A stretch of DNA of 54,537 bases from Bacillota bacterium (GCA_015059305.1 SVAQ01000008.1:1-54537), one strand, 5' to 3'; shown: positions 16,343 to 26,204, counted from the first letter of the stretch. Numbers and translations are program-made. The notes: generated by a model from the letters alone, not told the origin.

Positions 16343-16371
16343 TTGCAAAAAGAACTGATTTTTGCTACAAT
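16343..16371 (+). promoter_or_regulatory. Sigma-A promoter of sepF
   Basis: TTGCAA (16343-16348), 17 bases, TACAAT (16366-16371), upstream of AGGAGG. Confidence 0.7.
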
Positions 16372-16398
16372 GATTTATAGATACTAGGAGGAATATTT

Positions 16399-16812
16399 AT
16401 GGGCTTTAGTTTAAAAGATTGGTTGACAGATAAAAGTGAAGATGAAACTGTTAATGCCAGTGAAGATGAATTTTATTCAGTAAGTAGTGAGGAAGCGTTA
16501 AAAGAGGCTGATAAAACAGGTAATAAAATGATTTTGCTTGAGCCACGTGCTTATTCAGAATCACAACAAATTGCTGATCATTTAAAAAGCCGTAATAGTG
16601 TAGTTGTTAATTTAAAAAGGGTTACATCTGATCAAGCTAAAAGAATTATTGATTTTTTAAGCGGATGTATCTATGCAATTGGTGGTTCCATGCAAAAAAT
16701 CGGCGTTGGAATTTATTTATGTACTCCTAAAAATGTTAATGTTCAAGGTAAAATAACTGAGGAAAATGAAAAAGGCAAAGCTGATAAGGATACTGAAGAT
16801 ATAGATTGGTAG
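16399..16812 (+). CDS. sepF: Cell division protein SepF
   Basis: 137 residues: an N-terminal amphipathic membrane-binding helix (GFSLKDWL), an acidic linker and the SepF core with EPRAYSESQQIADHL, VVVNLKR and RIIDFLSGCIYAIGG. It tethers FtsZ to the membrane and aligns the Z-ring. divIVA follows 12 bases later, as in the Bacillus ylm cluster, but ylmD/E/G/H are absent. Confidence 0.94.
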   Translation: MGFSLKDWLTDKSEDETVNASEDEFYSVSSEEALKEADKTGNKMILLEPRAYSESQQIADHLKSRNSVVVNLKRVTSDQAKRIIDFLSGCIYAIGGSMQKIGVGIYLCTPKNVNVQGKITEENEKGKADKDTEDIDW

Positions 16813-16824
16813 GGAGGATTTACC

Positions 16825-17250
16825 ATGAGAAAATTTAGAACAAGTTTTTCAGGGTATAACAAAGACGATGTAAATGAATTTGTATCGGAAGTAATTCGTG
16901 AATATGAAAGTATTTTGCAAAAACTAAGGAGTAGTACAAAAGAAATGGAAATGCTTAATCGTGAACTTGAAAGATATAAAGCATTAGAAAAATCCATGAA
17001 TGATACTTTATTGGTAGCCCAAGAAGTTAGTGCAAATGCTCAGAAGGCAGCAATTGCTGAAGGTAAGTTAATCGTTGAGGACGCTAAAAATAGCGCTTCA
17101 AAGATTGTTAATAATTCGTTAATTAAGGCTCAAAATATCGAAAGAGAAGCTGAAGAGTTGAAAAGAAAAGTTATTAGTTATAAAAGAAGATTTATTGCTT
17201 TAGTTGAATCACAAATGGATGATGTAAATAAGTTTGATGATAGACTATAG
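16825..17250 (+). CDS. divIVA: DivIVA-family protein
   Basis: 141 residues. The N-terminal lipid-binding domain has FRTSFSGYNKDDVNEFVSEV; the rest is coiled coil (about 30-125). It localises to curved membrane at poles and septa. Shorter than Bacillus DivIVA (164), mainly in the C-terminal part. It follows sepF in the same transcript. Confidence 0.92.
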   Translation: MRKFRTSFSGYNKDDVNEFVSEVIREYESILQKLRSSTKEMEMLNRELERYKALEKSMNDTLLVAQEVSANAQKAAIAEGKLIVEDAKNSASKIVNNSLIKAQNIEREAEELKRKVISYKRRFIALVESQMDDVNKFDDRL

Positions 17251-17272
17251 TTTTTTCTGTTGGAGGTAAAAG

Positions 17273-18067
17273 ATGAAAATAAGAGTAATAAGTGCGTTAA
17301 TTGTTGCCGCAATAGCAATTCCCTTTATTTATTTTGGAGGGCCGTTTTTTGTTATTGCCATAGGGATTGTTTCAATATTAGGTTTTATTGAAATACTTAA
17401 TTTGCCAAAATCGCATAAATCACTGCCGTTAGTACCAACTATCCTAGCATTATTAGCACTTTTATTAATTATTTGTACTAACTTTGATGGTAATAGCTTA
17501 GTATATGGTACAACTTATGCTAGATTAATTTATTTGGTTTTAGGTTTAGTAATTCCAACGCTATTTTATAAAAATGATAAATATACAACTCAAGATGCTT
17601 TTTATTTAATAGGCTCAGTGTTATTTTTAGGCCTTGCTTTTAATTCGCTTTTATTAGTTCGTGATCGTGGTCTGGAATTATTTATTTTCTTAGCGTTAAT
17701 TCCAATTTGCACAGATAGTTTTGCAATGATATTTGGAAGTTTAATTGGCAAACATAAAATGTGTCCAAAAATCAGCCCTAAAAAAAGTTGGGAAGGTGCG
17801 GTTTGTGGACTTATTATTGGCACAATAATTCCAACAATTTTTTATTCAGTATTTGTAGGTGCACTTAGTTGGAAAATTGTTTTAGGCACAATGCTTTTAT
17901 CAGTGTCTGGACAAATTGGAGATCTAATTTTTAGTAAAATTAAAAGAGAAAATGAAATTAAAGATTTTTCAAATATTATGCCAGGTCATGGTGGAGTACT
18001 AGATCGTTTAGACAGTATAATAGCAGTATTCCTGACATACATTTTCTTAACAACCGTATTATTTTAA
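17273..18067 (+). CDS. cdsA: Phosphatidate cytidylyltransferase CdsA
   Basis: 264 residues with about eight membrane helices and the C-terminal signature SGQIGDLIFSKIKRE...DFSNIMPGHGGVLDRLDS. It makes CDP-diacylglycerol from phosphatidate and CTP. uppS normally precedes and dxr may follow; both are missing, and rasP comes next. Confidence 0.96.
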   Translation: MKIRVISALIVAAIAIPFIYFGGPFFVIAIGIVSILGFIEILNLPKSHKSLPLVPTILALLALLLIICTNFDGNSLVYGTTYARLIYLVLGLVIPTLFYKNDKYTTQDAFYLIGSVLFLGLAFNSLLLVRDRGLELFIFLALIPICTDSFAMIFGSLIGKHKMCPKISPKKSWEGAVCGLIIGTIIPTIFYSVFVGALSWKIVLGTMLLSVSGQIGDLIFSKIKRENEIKDFSNIMPGHGGVLDRLDSIIAVFLTYIFLTTVLF

Positions 18068-18079
18068 AGGAGATATAAA

Positions 18080-19195
18080 ATGCTATTAAATATTTTATCT
18101 ATAACAACATTATTAAGTAGTGCTGGTTCATTTTTACTTAAGCTAGTATTGCTTATCTTTATTTTAGGAATTATTATTTTAGTTCATGAATTTGGTCATT
18201 TCATTTGGGCTAAGATTTTTAAAGTTCATATTTATGAATTTTCAATTGGTATGGGACCTATTTTATTTACCCACAAAGGAAAAAAAGATAGTATCGATTA
18301 TAATATTAGGGCTGTTCCAATTGGTGGTTTTGTATCAATGGCCGGTGAAGTATATGACGATGATGATAAAATTCCAAAAGAAAAATTAATGTGTAATCGA
18401 CCTTGGTATCAAAGATGTATTATTCTTGCTGCAGGGGTTATGAATAACTTTATTATGGCGATTGTACTTTTAATTTTGTATGGTGCTATTTGGGGCGGTG
18501 GAGCAATAAAGCCACAAATAAATAATGTAGTTGTAGGTTCTGCTGCTGAACAGGCAGGCTTAAAAGCCAATGATACGATTTTATCAATTAATGGTTATAA
18601 AGTAAAAAGTTGGGACAAAGCGCAAATAGTATTACAATATGAAAATAAAAATGAGTATTATACATTTGAAATTGAAAGAGAAGATGGAACAAGAAAAACA
18701 TTTGAAATAACTCCTGAAGTTGTTGTAAATGAAGAAACAAAAGTTGAATCAAGAGTATTTGGTATTAGTGTTAAAGAAGCTGATACATCAAACATCTTTA
18801 AAGTAATAGGCTATGGGTTTCAAAAGTTTGGTTCAGTAGTTGGCTCGATGGGCGCAACTATTGCTGGTTTAATAACAGGAAAAATAGACTTATCAGCATT
18901 ATCTGGGCCGGTTGGAATGTATGAAGTAGTAGGAGCTTCATTTGCATATAGTTTTGGGTACGCTATTCAATATTTAATTTACATTTTGGCATTCTTATCA
19001 ATCAATGTAGGTTTTATTAATATTTTACCATTTCCAGCCTTTGATGGAGGACATCTATTATTCTTAGTAATCGAAAAAATTAAAGGTAGTCCGGTTAACG
19101 CTAAATTTGAAAATATTTGTCATATGATTGGATTTGCTTTAATATTTTTGTTAATGATAATTGTAACAATAAATGATATAATTAAACTATTCTAG
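18080..19195 (+). CDS. rseP: Site-2 protease RasP/RseP
   Basis: 371-residue intramembrane zinc protease: HEFGH in the first membrane helix (about residue 37), one PDZ domain (about 145-220, GSAAEQAGLKANDTIL) and the second motif FPAFDGGHLL. In Bacillus, RasP cleaves anti-sigma factors and FtsL and helps clear signal peptides. Twelve bases after cdsA. Confidence 0.96.
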   Translation: MLLNILSITTLLSSAGSFLLKLVLLIFILGIIILVHEFGHFIWAKIFKVHIYEFSIGMGPILFTHKGKKDSIDYNIRAVPIGGFVSMAGEVYDDDDKIPKEKLMCNRPWYQRCIILAAGVMNNFIMAIVLLILYGAIWGGGAIKPQINNVVVGSAAEQAGLKANDTILSINGYKVKSWDKAQIVLQYENKNEYYTFEIEREDGTRKTFEITPEVVVNEETKVESRVFGISVKEADTSNIFKVIGYGFQKFGSVVGSMGATIAGLITGKIDLSALSGPVGMYEVVGASFAYSFGYAIQYLIYILAFLSINVGFINILPFPAFDGGHLLFLVIEKIKGSPVNAKFENICHMIGFALIFLLMIIVTINDIIKLF

Positions 19196-19211
19196 TTTAA
19201 TTATTTTTTTG

Positions 19212-19287
19212 TCCTCGTAGCTCAGATGGATAGAGTGATTGCCTCCGACGCAATAGGTCAAGGGTTCGAATCCCTTCGAGGACACCA
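19212..19287 (+). tRNA. tRNA-Arg (anticodon CCG)
   Basis: Acceptor GTCCTCG pairs fully with CGAGGAC, followed by A and an encoded CCA. Anticodon stem ATTGC/GCAAT with loop CTCCGAC gives CCG, reading CGG, a rare codon in such an AT-rich genome. The T arm is GGGTTCGAATCCC. Confidence 0.93.
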
Positions 19288-19297
19288 AAATGATATT

Positions 19298-19325
19298 GAC
19301 GAGCCAAATGTGGTTCGTTTTTTTT
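19298..19325 (+). terminator. Terminator after tRNA-Arg(CCG)
   Basis: Stem ACGAGCC (19299-19305) with GGTTCGT (19312-19318), then eight T. Confidence 0.85.
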
Positions 19326-19358
19326 GTGATATGATATAATTTTTATGAGGTGATAAAT

Positions 19359-19763
19359 GTGAATGTTGTAGGAACAATGTTTTTTGAAAATAAAAAATTA
19401 TTAATTGACAAACCGCGTAAAAGAGATACTTATCAAATGATAGGAGGAAGAGTTGAAGAAAAAGAGTCTCCCCTAGAGGCTGCAATTAGAGAATGTCACG
19501 AAGAATTAGGTAATGAAGCAGTTTTTGATGATAATTTATTTGAACTAGTTATGGAATTTGATGAAATTGCTACAAGTGATGGAATAACGCCAATCCATTT
19601 TTTTGTGTTTAAATATAATGGAAAATTAGAAGGGAAATTGAATACTTCAGAAGAAATCGAAGGCTTTAAATGGTATGATTCATCGTGCAATACCGATATA
19701 TTATCTAATACTTTAAAAAATGAAGTGGTCCCATATTGTTTAGAGCATAACCTGATTGACTAA
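19359..19763 (+). CDS. NUDIX hydrolase
   Basis: 135 residues with a complete Nudix box (GGRVEEKESPLEAAIRECHE followed by ELG): GX5EX7REUXEEXG is satisfied. Such enzymes cleave nucleoside diphosphates linked to another moiety; the substrate is unknown. Start GTG 19359 lies behind AGGTGAT; the overlapping ATG at 19357 reads ATG-TGA and is not used. A TATAAT about 20 bases upstream gives a very short leader. Confidence 0.87.
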   Translation: MNVVGTMFFENKKLLIDKPRKRDTYQMIGGRVEEKESPLEAAIRECHEELGNEAVFDDNLFELVMEFDEIATSDGITPIHFFVFKYNGKLEGKLNTSEEIEGFKWYDSSCNTDILSNTLKNEVVPYCLEHNLID

Positions 19764-19828
19764 ACGTATAAATAGTTTTCTGTGATATAGCTATACATTT
19801 TTTTAGAAAGTGATATAATATCTTTGAT

Positions 19829-21631
19829 ATGAAAATTAAAATAAAAAATTATTTGTTAGCATTATGTAGTGCATTAACATTAGTAATTAATTGGCAAGAT
19901 ATATACTTTGAAGGATTAAAGACAATTTTAGATTATAAATTAATCTTAGTTTTTTTATTATCTTTAATTATTGGATATGTTTATAATAGATTTAAAGAAA
20001 ATAAAACAAAATATTCTAAGATCCTGGCCTTTATTTTTTGTTTATTTATGTTAATTGGTAATAGTTATATTAACTTTGGTACCATTGAAGGTCTTTATCG
20101 TTTAGATATGTTACCTTGGACAATTATTAAAGCCATAGGATTTTATACAATTTTAGAATTTATAATTAATTTTATACAAAATAATATTGGAAAGTTACAA
20201 TGCCAAAGCGAGGTAAAAGAAAATAAATTTATTAAAATATTTAATAAATATCCATTATTAACTTGTATGAGTGTTTTAGCTTTAAGTTGGTTGCTTTATT
20301 ATATTGCGTTTTATCCAATTATTTTATCTCCAGATCCATCTTTCCAAATTAAACAATTTTTAGGAGAAAGAACAAAATATTTGGATTATTCAATTCAACT
20401 TGATGAAAGTGTAACTATTACAAATCATCATCCAGTTTTCCATACTTTACTAATTGGAGGCTTTACGAAATTAGGAATGTTGATAGGTAATGATAATTTT
20501 GGATTATTTTTATATAGTTTAATCCAAGGAATCTTTATGGCCTTTACGTTATCTAAAACAATTTGTTTGCTTAAAGAAAAAAAGATAAAAAATAGATACT
20601 TACTATTAATTTTAGCTATTTATGCTTTAGTTCCAATGTTCCCTTTATATGCAATTAACGGTAATAAAGATGTATATTATTCGATGTTTGTTCTATGGCT
20701 ATTTATGATTATATTTAAATATCTTGATACAAAAAAGGATATAAAATTATCTTTTATAGATTTATTAACTTGGTTTTTTGTATTGATGTTTATTTGTCTA
20801 TTTAGAAACAATGGAATATATTTAATAATCATTTTATTTCCTTGTGTTTTATTTTATAAGAAAGTAAATATCAAAAAAATGGCGTCAGTTTTCATACTTG
20901 TTATTTCTTTGTTTTATTCATATCAAAAAATTTTACTTCCAGCATTAGGTATAACCGAAGGTAGTGTTAGGGAAACGCTATCAATATTTTTTCAACAAAC
21001 AGCTCGATATGTTATTAATCATGAAGAAGATTTAACAAATGAAGAAAAAAATATTATTGGTACAATAATTAATTATGATAATATCAAAAGTGGATATGAT
21101 CCAGAAATATCCGATCCTATTAAAAATACTTTTAATAAATATGCTACAAAAGAAGATTTAAAAGAATATTTTAACATTTGGTTTAAAGGATTATTAACTC
21201 ATCCAATGACTTATATTGATGCAACGCTAAATAATACTTATGGTTATTTTGATCCGGAAGGGAATAATTGGTATATTTACGCTAACTATGATACAAGAAT
21301 TACAAACTTAGTTGATTATCATTTTAATGATTTAAATACATTGCGTTCTAATTTAAAATCATATGCTAATATGTTTAGGTATATCCCAATTATAGGCCTG
21401 ATAAGTAATATAGGGTTTAGCTCATGGATTGTAATTGCAATGGGTGTGTGGTTATTATTTAATAAAAAAATAGAATATTTAATATTGTTAGTTCCTGCTT
21501 ATGTAAGTATTTTAGTGTGCATTGCTTCACCAGTAAATACTTATTTTAGATATGCAATGCCATATGTATTTGCAATACCATTTATAGTAGGGACTTGGTT
21601 TTATATCAATAAAAAAAGAATTAGTAGATAA
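19829..21631 (+). CDS. DUF6020-like polytopic membrane protein
   Basis: 600 residues with about a dozen hydrophobic segments and a long extracytoplasmic part (about 370-505). Motifs such as SPDPSFQIKQFLGE and TNHHPVFHTLLIGG are typical of DUF6020 proteins, distantly like GT-C glycosyltransferases, suggesting transfer of a lipid-linked sugar; that is inference. A TATAAT (19814-19819) ends only nine bases before the ATG and no Shine-Dalgarno is visible, so the mRNA may be leaderless. The end overlaps the convergent tmcAL by 11 bases. Confidence 0.75.
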   Translation: MKIKIKNYLLALCSALTLVINWQDIYFEGLKTILDYKLILVFLLSLIIGYVYNRFKENKTKYSKILAFIFCLFMLIGNSYINFGTIEGLYRLDMLPWTIIKAIGFYTILEFIINFIQNNIGKLQCQSEVKENKFIKIFNKYPLLTCMSVLALSWLLYYIAFYPIILSPDPSFQIKQFLGERTKYLDYSIQLDESVTITNHHPVFHTLLIGGFTKLGMLIGNDNFGLFLYSLIQGIFMAFTLSKTICLLKEKKIKNRYLLLILAIYALVPMFPLYAINGNKDVYYSMFVLWLFMIIFKYLDTKKDIKLSFIDLLTWFFVLMFICLFRNNGIYLIIILFPCVLFYKKVNIKKMASVFILVISLFYSYQKILLPALGITEGSVRETLSIFFQQTARYVINHEEDLTNEEKNIIGTIINYDNIKSGYDPEISDPIKNTFNKYATKEDLKEYFNIWFKGLLTHPMTYIDATLNNTYGYFDPEGNNWYIYANYDTRITNLVDYHFNDLNTLRSNLKSYANMFRYIPIIGLISNIGFSSWIVIAMGVWLLFNKKIEYLILLVPAYVSILVCIASPVNTYFRYAMPYVFAIPFIVGTWFYINKKRISR

Positions 21632-22727
21632 CAGGTTTATTACTTAATTCTTCTTCGTAAGTATTTTGACTAGTTAGTAAGTCATATATAGTAGATGCTT
21701 TAATTTCATAACTATATATAACTGAAGATTTATTTATATTAACTGATATATTTAAATCTTTTTTTATGCTATTTAAATAGTCCCGACCTTTTTTATTAAG
21801 TCCTAAAACTTTTAAATAATCAATATTTTCTTTAGCGTGAATTTTTTTGATTCCAAGTAAAATGTGAATTAACATACGATTTATTTTATTATATGTGTAT
21901 CTTTTAGTTTTTACATAATTAACAAAATCATCTAAATTATTTGTTTTTAAAGCAGCTTCCTTCAGTCTAAATTCAATACCTTCTTCAACATCAAGTATTT
22001 CATTTAAATGGGTATTAGTTAAAATTATAGATTTTAGAATTTTAAAAAATAAATCATAGTCGACTCTATTCATTTTATTTTTAGATATTTGAGGTAAGTA
22101 GTTTGAAATATCTTCATGATTTTTTAATTTGTGTCTAATATTAGAAGCACTAACTATATTATCGCTACTTTGGGTATCTAAATAACTATTGGTTCTTTGG
22201 ATTGTTTCAGGAATAATTTGGTCGTTAATTTTTAAAATTGCTTTTACATATGAAATTCCTAAAAGATCATTTGGTAAAAAAGTGAATTTCGTTTTTAAAC
22301 TTTTAGCAAGGGCAGTGGGATAGTTAACTCCTTCGTCAAGTAGTTTTTTGATTTCTTCACTATATTCTTGCGTTTGACTTTCTTTAGCTATTGCTATAAT
22401 TTTATTTATATCATTTGTTTCGCTACCAAAAATAATGTGATTAACCTTTAATTTGTTTAGTAAATATACTGCAGTATAAGCAAATGTATCAGCGCTTTGC
22501 GTCCCGAAAAGAACTGGAAGTTCCACTACTAAATCAACGTTATATTCAAGAGCAATTTTCGTTTTATCATATTTAGAAATCGTAGAAATTTCCCCACGCT
22601 CTAAGAAATATCCATTTAAAATTAATACAATAATACTATCTGGGTATTTCTTTTTAATTTCTTCAATATGATGGATATGTCCATTATGAAAAGGATTGTA
22701 TTCACAAATAATCCCAATTGTATTCAA
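21621..22727 (-). CDS. tmcAL: tRNA(Met) cytidine acetate ligase TmcAL
   Basis: About 368 residues. The N-terminal nucleotidyltransferase fold has GIICEYNPFHNGH (HxGH-like ATP site) and LNGYFLERGE. TmcAL activates acetate with ATP to make ac4C34 in elongator tRNA-Met. Start TTG 22727 is chosen: GGTGAT lies just upstream and the protein then begins, like relatives, a few residues before GIICEYNPFHNGH. Longer frames run through the ribosome binding site. Confidence 0.93.
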   Translation of the reverse strand: MNTIGIICEYNPFHNGHIHHIEEIKKKYPDSIIVLILNGYFLERGEISTISKYDKTKIALEYNVDLVVELPVLFGTQSADTFAYTAVYLLNKLKVNHIIFGSETNDINKIIAIAKESQTQEYSEEIKKLLDEGVNYPTALAKSLKTKFTFLPNDLLGISYVKAILKINDQIIPETIQRTNSYLDTQSSDNIVSASNIRHKLKNHEDISNYLPQISKNKMNRVDYDLFFKILKSIILTNTHLNEILDVEEGIEFRLKEAALKTNNLDDFVNYVKTKRYTYNKINRMLIHILLGIKKIHAKENIDYLKVLGLNKKGRDYLNSIKKDLNISVNINKSSVIYSYEIKASTIYDLLTSQNTYEEELSNKPVIY

Positions 22728-22753
22728 GTCTATCACCAAAGACAATATAACAA

Positions 22754-22782
22754 TTGTTTATTAAAAAGTCAAATGTTATAAT
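22754..22782 (+). promoter_or_regulatory. Sigma-A promoter of miaA
   Basis: TTGTTT (22754-22759), 17 bases, TATAAT (22777-22782). Confidence 0.7.
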
Positions 22783-22803
22783 AGGTGCGTAGTGAGGTGG
22801 ATT

Positions 22804-23661
22804 ATGATCGTTGCAATTGTGGGTCCGACAGGAGTTGGTAAGACTAGAATGAGTATTGAATTAGCTAAAGCATTAAATGCCATTATAATAAATTGTGATG
22901 CAGTGCAAATTTATAAAGAATTAAATATAGGTAGTGCAAAAGCCTCTATTGAAGAACGAGAAGGAATACCTCATTATTTACTCGATATTAAAAGTGTGAA
23001 TGAAAATTATACCGTTAAAGACTATCAAAAGGATTTGCGTAATTTATTAGCTCAATATCAAAATCAAAACATTATTATTGTTGGAGGAACTGGCTTATAT
23101 TTATGCGCTGGGCTTATGGATTATCGTTTTGAAGAAGAAACTGAAAATAATTTATATGAAAATTTAACTAATGAAGAATTATATCAAATGGCATTAAAAA
23201 AAGATCCTGATGTAGATATTCATCCCAATAATAGAGTTAGATTAATAAGGTTTTTAAATAAAGAAATGACATCAAAAGTAGAACCAATCCTCTTATATGA
23301 TAATGTTCATTTTATTGGTTTAACAACGCAAAGAGAAAATTTATATAATATAATAAATAAGCGTGTTGATAAGATGATGGAGTTAGGCTTACTCGAGGAA
23401 ACTAAATCATTATATGAAAAATATCCAGAAAGTAGAGTAGTACATAGTGCTATTGGTTATAAAGAATTAATTGATTATTTGAATGGAAATGTTTCTTATG
23501 AAGAAGCTGTAGATAAGATAAAACAAAATAGTCGTCATTATGCAAAACGACAATATACTTGGTTTAATAATAAAATGAATGTAACGTGGTTTAATGTTGA
23601 TTATCTTGATTTTAATAAAACAATAAGTAGTGTAAAAAAGCATTTACAAATTAAAGAATAA
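22804..23661 (+). CDS. miaA: tRNA dimethylallyltransferase MiaA
   Basis: 285 residues: P-loop GPTGVGKT, CDAVQIYKELNIGSAK and VGGTGLY. It adds dimethylallyl to A37 of tRNA, the substrate for MiaB at the start of the window. ATG 22804 follows GAGGTGG; earlier starts lie inside that site. Single-gene unit. Confidence 0.96.
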   Translation: MIVAIVGPTGVGKTRMSIELAKALNAIIINCDAVQIYKELNIGSAKASIEEREGIPHYLLDIKSVNENYTVKDYQKDLRNLLAQYQNQNIIIVGGTGLYLCAGLMDYRFEEETENNLYENLTNEELYQMALKKDPDVDIHPNNRVRLIRFLNKEMTSKVEPILLYDNVHFIGLTTQRENLYNIINKRVDKMMELGLLEETKSLYEKYPESRVVHSAIGYKELIDYLNGNVSYEEAVDKIKQNSRHYAKRQYTWFNNKMNVTWFNVDYLDFNKTISSVKKHLQIKE

Positions 23662-23672
23662 ATGTTATCAAA

Positions 23673-23701
23673 TTTACAATTGCCTTCGAACGTGCTATAA
23701 T
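23673..23701 (+). promoter_or_regulatory. Sigma-A promoter of pyk
   Basis: TTTACA (23673-23678), 17 bases, TATAAT (23696-23701). Confidence 0.75.
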
Positions 23702-23720
23702 TAGTCGTCGGAGGTTTTTT

Positions 23721-25142
23721 ATGATGTTAAGAAAAACAAAAATTGTATGTACGATTGGCCCAGCTTCAGATAATTATGATACATTAAAAGAATTAATGTT
23801 AAATGGGATGAATGTAGCGCGTGTTAATTTTTCACATGGTACTTGGGAAGAACAAAGAAATAAAGTTAATTTAATAAAACAATTAAGAGAAGAATTAGGT
23901 TTACCAATATCTCTTCTTTTAGATACAAAAGGACCTGAAATAAGACTAGGTAAATTTGTTGAAAAAGTCTATCTTACCCAAGGTAACACATTTATTTTAA
24001 GAAATGATGATATACTTGGTGATGAAACGCAATCAAGCATTTCCTATAAAGAATTATATAATGATGTAAAAGAAGGAACAATTATTTTAATTGATGATGG
24101 ATTAATAAAATTAGAAGTAATTGATATTAATAATAAAGACATTATTTGTAAGATTATTAATAGTGGATATATTTCTAGTAACAAGAGTGTTAATGTTCCA
24201 GGTATAAAACTTAATTTACCGTCTTTAACACAAAAAGATATTGATGATATTGAAGGCGCAGTAGAAAATGAAATGGATTATATTGCAGCATCATTTGTTA
24301 GAAGAAAAGAAGATGTTTTAGCAATTAGACAAATTTTAGATAAATATAATTCAAAGATTAAAATTATATCAAAAATTGAAAATAAAGAAGGAATTGATAA
24401 CTTTGATGAAATCTTAGAAGTATCTGATGGTATTATGGTTGCACGTGGAGATTTAGGAGTAGAAATTCCATTTTCTCAAGTTCCAATTGTTCAAAAGGAA
24501 ATGATAAAAAGAACTTATGCTAAAAGTAAGACGGTTATTACTGCAACCCAAATGATGGAATCAATGATTAATGAACCAAATCCTACAAGAGCAGAAGTTA
24601 GTGATGTAGCAAATGCTATATTTGATGGAACTAGTGCTATTATGTTAAGTGGTGAAACTGCTACCGGAAAATATCCAGTAGAATGCGTTAAAAGAATGGT
24701 ACAAATTGCTTTAGATGTTGAAGCATCAATTGATTATGCTAAGCGTTTTAAAATTAGAGAAGTCCCTAAAGATAATTTTGAATATATAATTAATCATGCA
24801 ATGTTAACAAGTGCTTTAAATATAGATGTAAAAGCAATTTTCTGTTATACCAAAACAAGTGATACTCCAAGAATTCTTGCTAGTATGCGACCTAAATGTC
24901 CAATTTTTGTATCCACAAGTGATAAAAAAATCTTTAATCAGTTATCACTAGTTTGGGGATTAAATGTTCGCTTAATGAAAGAAGAAAGAGAACCAAAAAC
25001 AATGATTTTAGATCATATTAATTCTTGTGTAGAAGAAGGAAAAATTAATAAGGGAGATATCGTATTAATTGCAGGTGGAAAATACATTATAGATGATGAA
25101 CGTGAAGTAAATAAAAGCATTGGTGGAATTTATCAAGTGTAA
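23721..25142 (+). CDS. pyk: Pyruvate kinase
   Basis: 473 residues: TIGPAS, VNFSHG, MVARGDLGVEIP, TATQMMESM and SGETATGKYPVE. Final ATP-forming step of glycolysis. It lacks the extra C-terminal PEP-utiliser-like domain of Bacillus Pyk. CGGAGG precedes ATG 23721; ATG 23724 is possible. pfkA, its usual partner, is not adjacent. Confidence 0.97.
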   Translation: MMLRKTKIVCTIGPASDNYDTLKELMLNGMNVARVNFSHGTWEEQRNKVNLIKQLREELGLPISLLLDTKGPEIRLGKFVEKVYLTQGNTFILRNDDILGDETQSSISYKELYNDVKEGTIILIDDGLIKLEVIDINNKDIICKIINSGYISSNKSVNVPGIKLNLPSLTQKDIDDIEGAVENEMDYIAASFVRRKEDVLAIRQILDKYNSKIKIISKIENKEGIDNFDEILEVSDGIMVARGDLGVEIPFSQVPIVQKEMIKRTYAKSKTVITATQMMESMINEPNPTRAEVSDVANAIFDGTSAIMLSGETATGKYPVECVKRMVQIALDVEASIDYAKRFKIREVPKDNFEYIINHAMLTSALNIDVKAIFCYTKTSDTPRILASMRPKCPIFVSTSDKKIFNQLSLVWGLNVRLMKEEREPKTMILDHINSCVEEGKINKGDIVLIAGGKYIIDDEREVNKSIGGIYQV

Positions 25143-25143
25143 T

Positions 25144-25179
25144 AAAAAAGACCAGGATGAAATTTTCCTGATCTTTTTT
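25144..25179. terminator. Bidirectional terminator between pyk and the transglutaminase-like gene
   Basis: AAAAAAGACCAGGA pairs with TCCTGATCTTTTTT with one mismatch; A and T tracts serve both converging genes. Confidence 0.8.
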
Positions 25180-26125
25180 AATTGAATTCAATATAAATGT
25201 TTTTTCTAAAATTATGTTCTTCGATTGTAACGTCTCCAAAATCGGCTTCGTTCATTTCTTCGGTAGATACTAAGAAGTATTTATGATGTAGATAATCTGC
25301 ACCGCTACTACTAACTGGATCATCCCAAGTTAAATCTAAATGTAGCCATTTGCCATCAAGATATACAGCATTCCACACATGTCCCGTTGAATCATAACTA
25401 ATGTCTTCTTGAGTAGTAGTTATTTTATAATTTTTAACACCTAGCTTAGTTAAAAATATTGCCATCGTGTCAGTGTAGCCGTTGCATCTTGCTAAATGAT
25501 TAAACAAAGTACCATAAGCAAGGTCTGAGGGGTGAATACCTTCTTCATCAGCTTCTTCACTTTCATCATATTTGGTTGTATTAATAATATAATCGTGAAT
25601 AGCTTTAATATTATCATATATACTAGCATCCTTTTTCACGATTAAGTTCATTATTCGATCAATTTCAGTATTAACAGCTTCAATTTGACTATCGCTATAT
25701 AAGTGAACAATGTTTAATGTTATTTGTCCAGATTCATAAATTGCAGTATTTAAATCAATAAAGCTATTAAAAGGATGCACAAAATTATTAATATGAGTTA
25801 AAGTTAAATTATCATTACTAATTTTTTCAATATCAGTAAGACAAGATTTATACTCAGAGGGACAATAGAAGGTGAATGTATCCCATCCGTTATTGATAAC
25901 CGAATAAATAATATTCATTAAATCGTTGTAGGAATAAGGAATATAATCATTACTTAAATCAACATATTTAAATCCTTCGTTTTTAGCATATTCATTTTTT
26001 TCTTTAATAATTAATTTTTGATTATCACTTATAATATTAGCGATATAGTCACTTATTTTATCTGCTTTAATTGTTGTATATAAAATAAGGGTAATACATA
26101 TAAAAAGAATAATTAATTTTTTCAT
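25178..26125 (-). CDS. Exported transglutaminase-like protein
   Basis: 315 residues. An N-terminal signal/anchor (about 3-18) and a transglutaminase-core domain (about 150-290) with the catalytic triad Cys in LARCNGYTD, His in GHVWNAV and Asp in LDLTWDDP. Members may be proteases, cross-linkers or peptide-binding proteins. The extracytoplasmic location is inferred from the N-terminus. ATG follows AAGGAG. Not the spore-coat Tgl, which is a different family. Confidence 0.8.
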   Translation of the reverse strand: MKKLIILFICITLILYTTIKADKISDYIANIISDNQKLIIKEKNEYAKNEGFKYVDLSNDYIPYSYNDLMNIIYSVINNGWDTFTFYCPSEYKSCLTDIEKISNDNLTLTHINNFVHPFNSFIDLNTAIYESGQITLNIVHLYSDSQIEAVNTEIDRIMNLIVKKDASIYDNIKAIHDYIINTTKYDESEEADEEGIHPSDLAYGTLFNHLARCNGYTDTMAIFLTKLGVKNYKITTTQEDISYDSTGHVWNAVYLDGKWLHLDLTWDDPVSSSGADYLHHKYFLVSTEEMNEADFGDVTIEEHNFRKNIYIEFN

Positions 26126-26176
26126 GTTGTCTCCTTACGTTAAATTTATTTTAACATAGAAAAGATATGTTAGTAA

Positions 26177-26204
26177 AATAAAAAAAGTAGCTGATTGCTA
26201 CTTA
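26177..26204 (-). terminator. Terminator of rpsT
   Basis: Stem AAGTAGC/GCTACTT with a five-base loop, then a T tract on the minus strand. It overlaps the rpsT stop. Confidence 0.85.
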
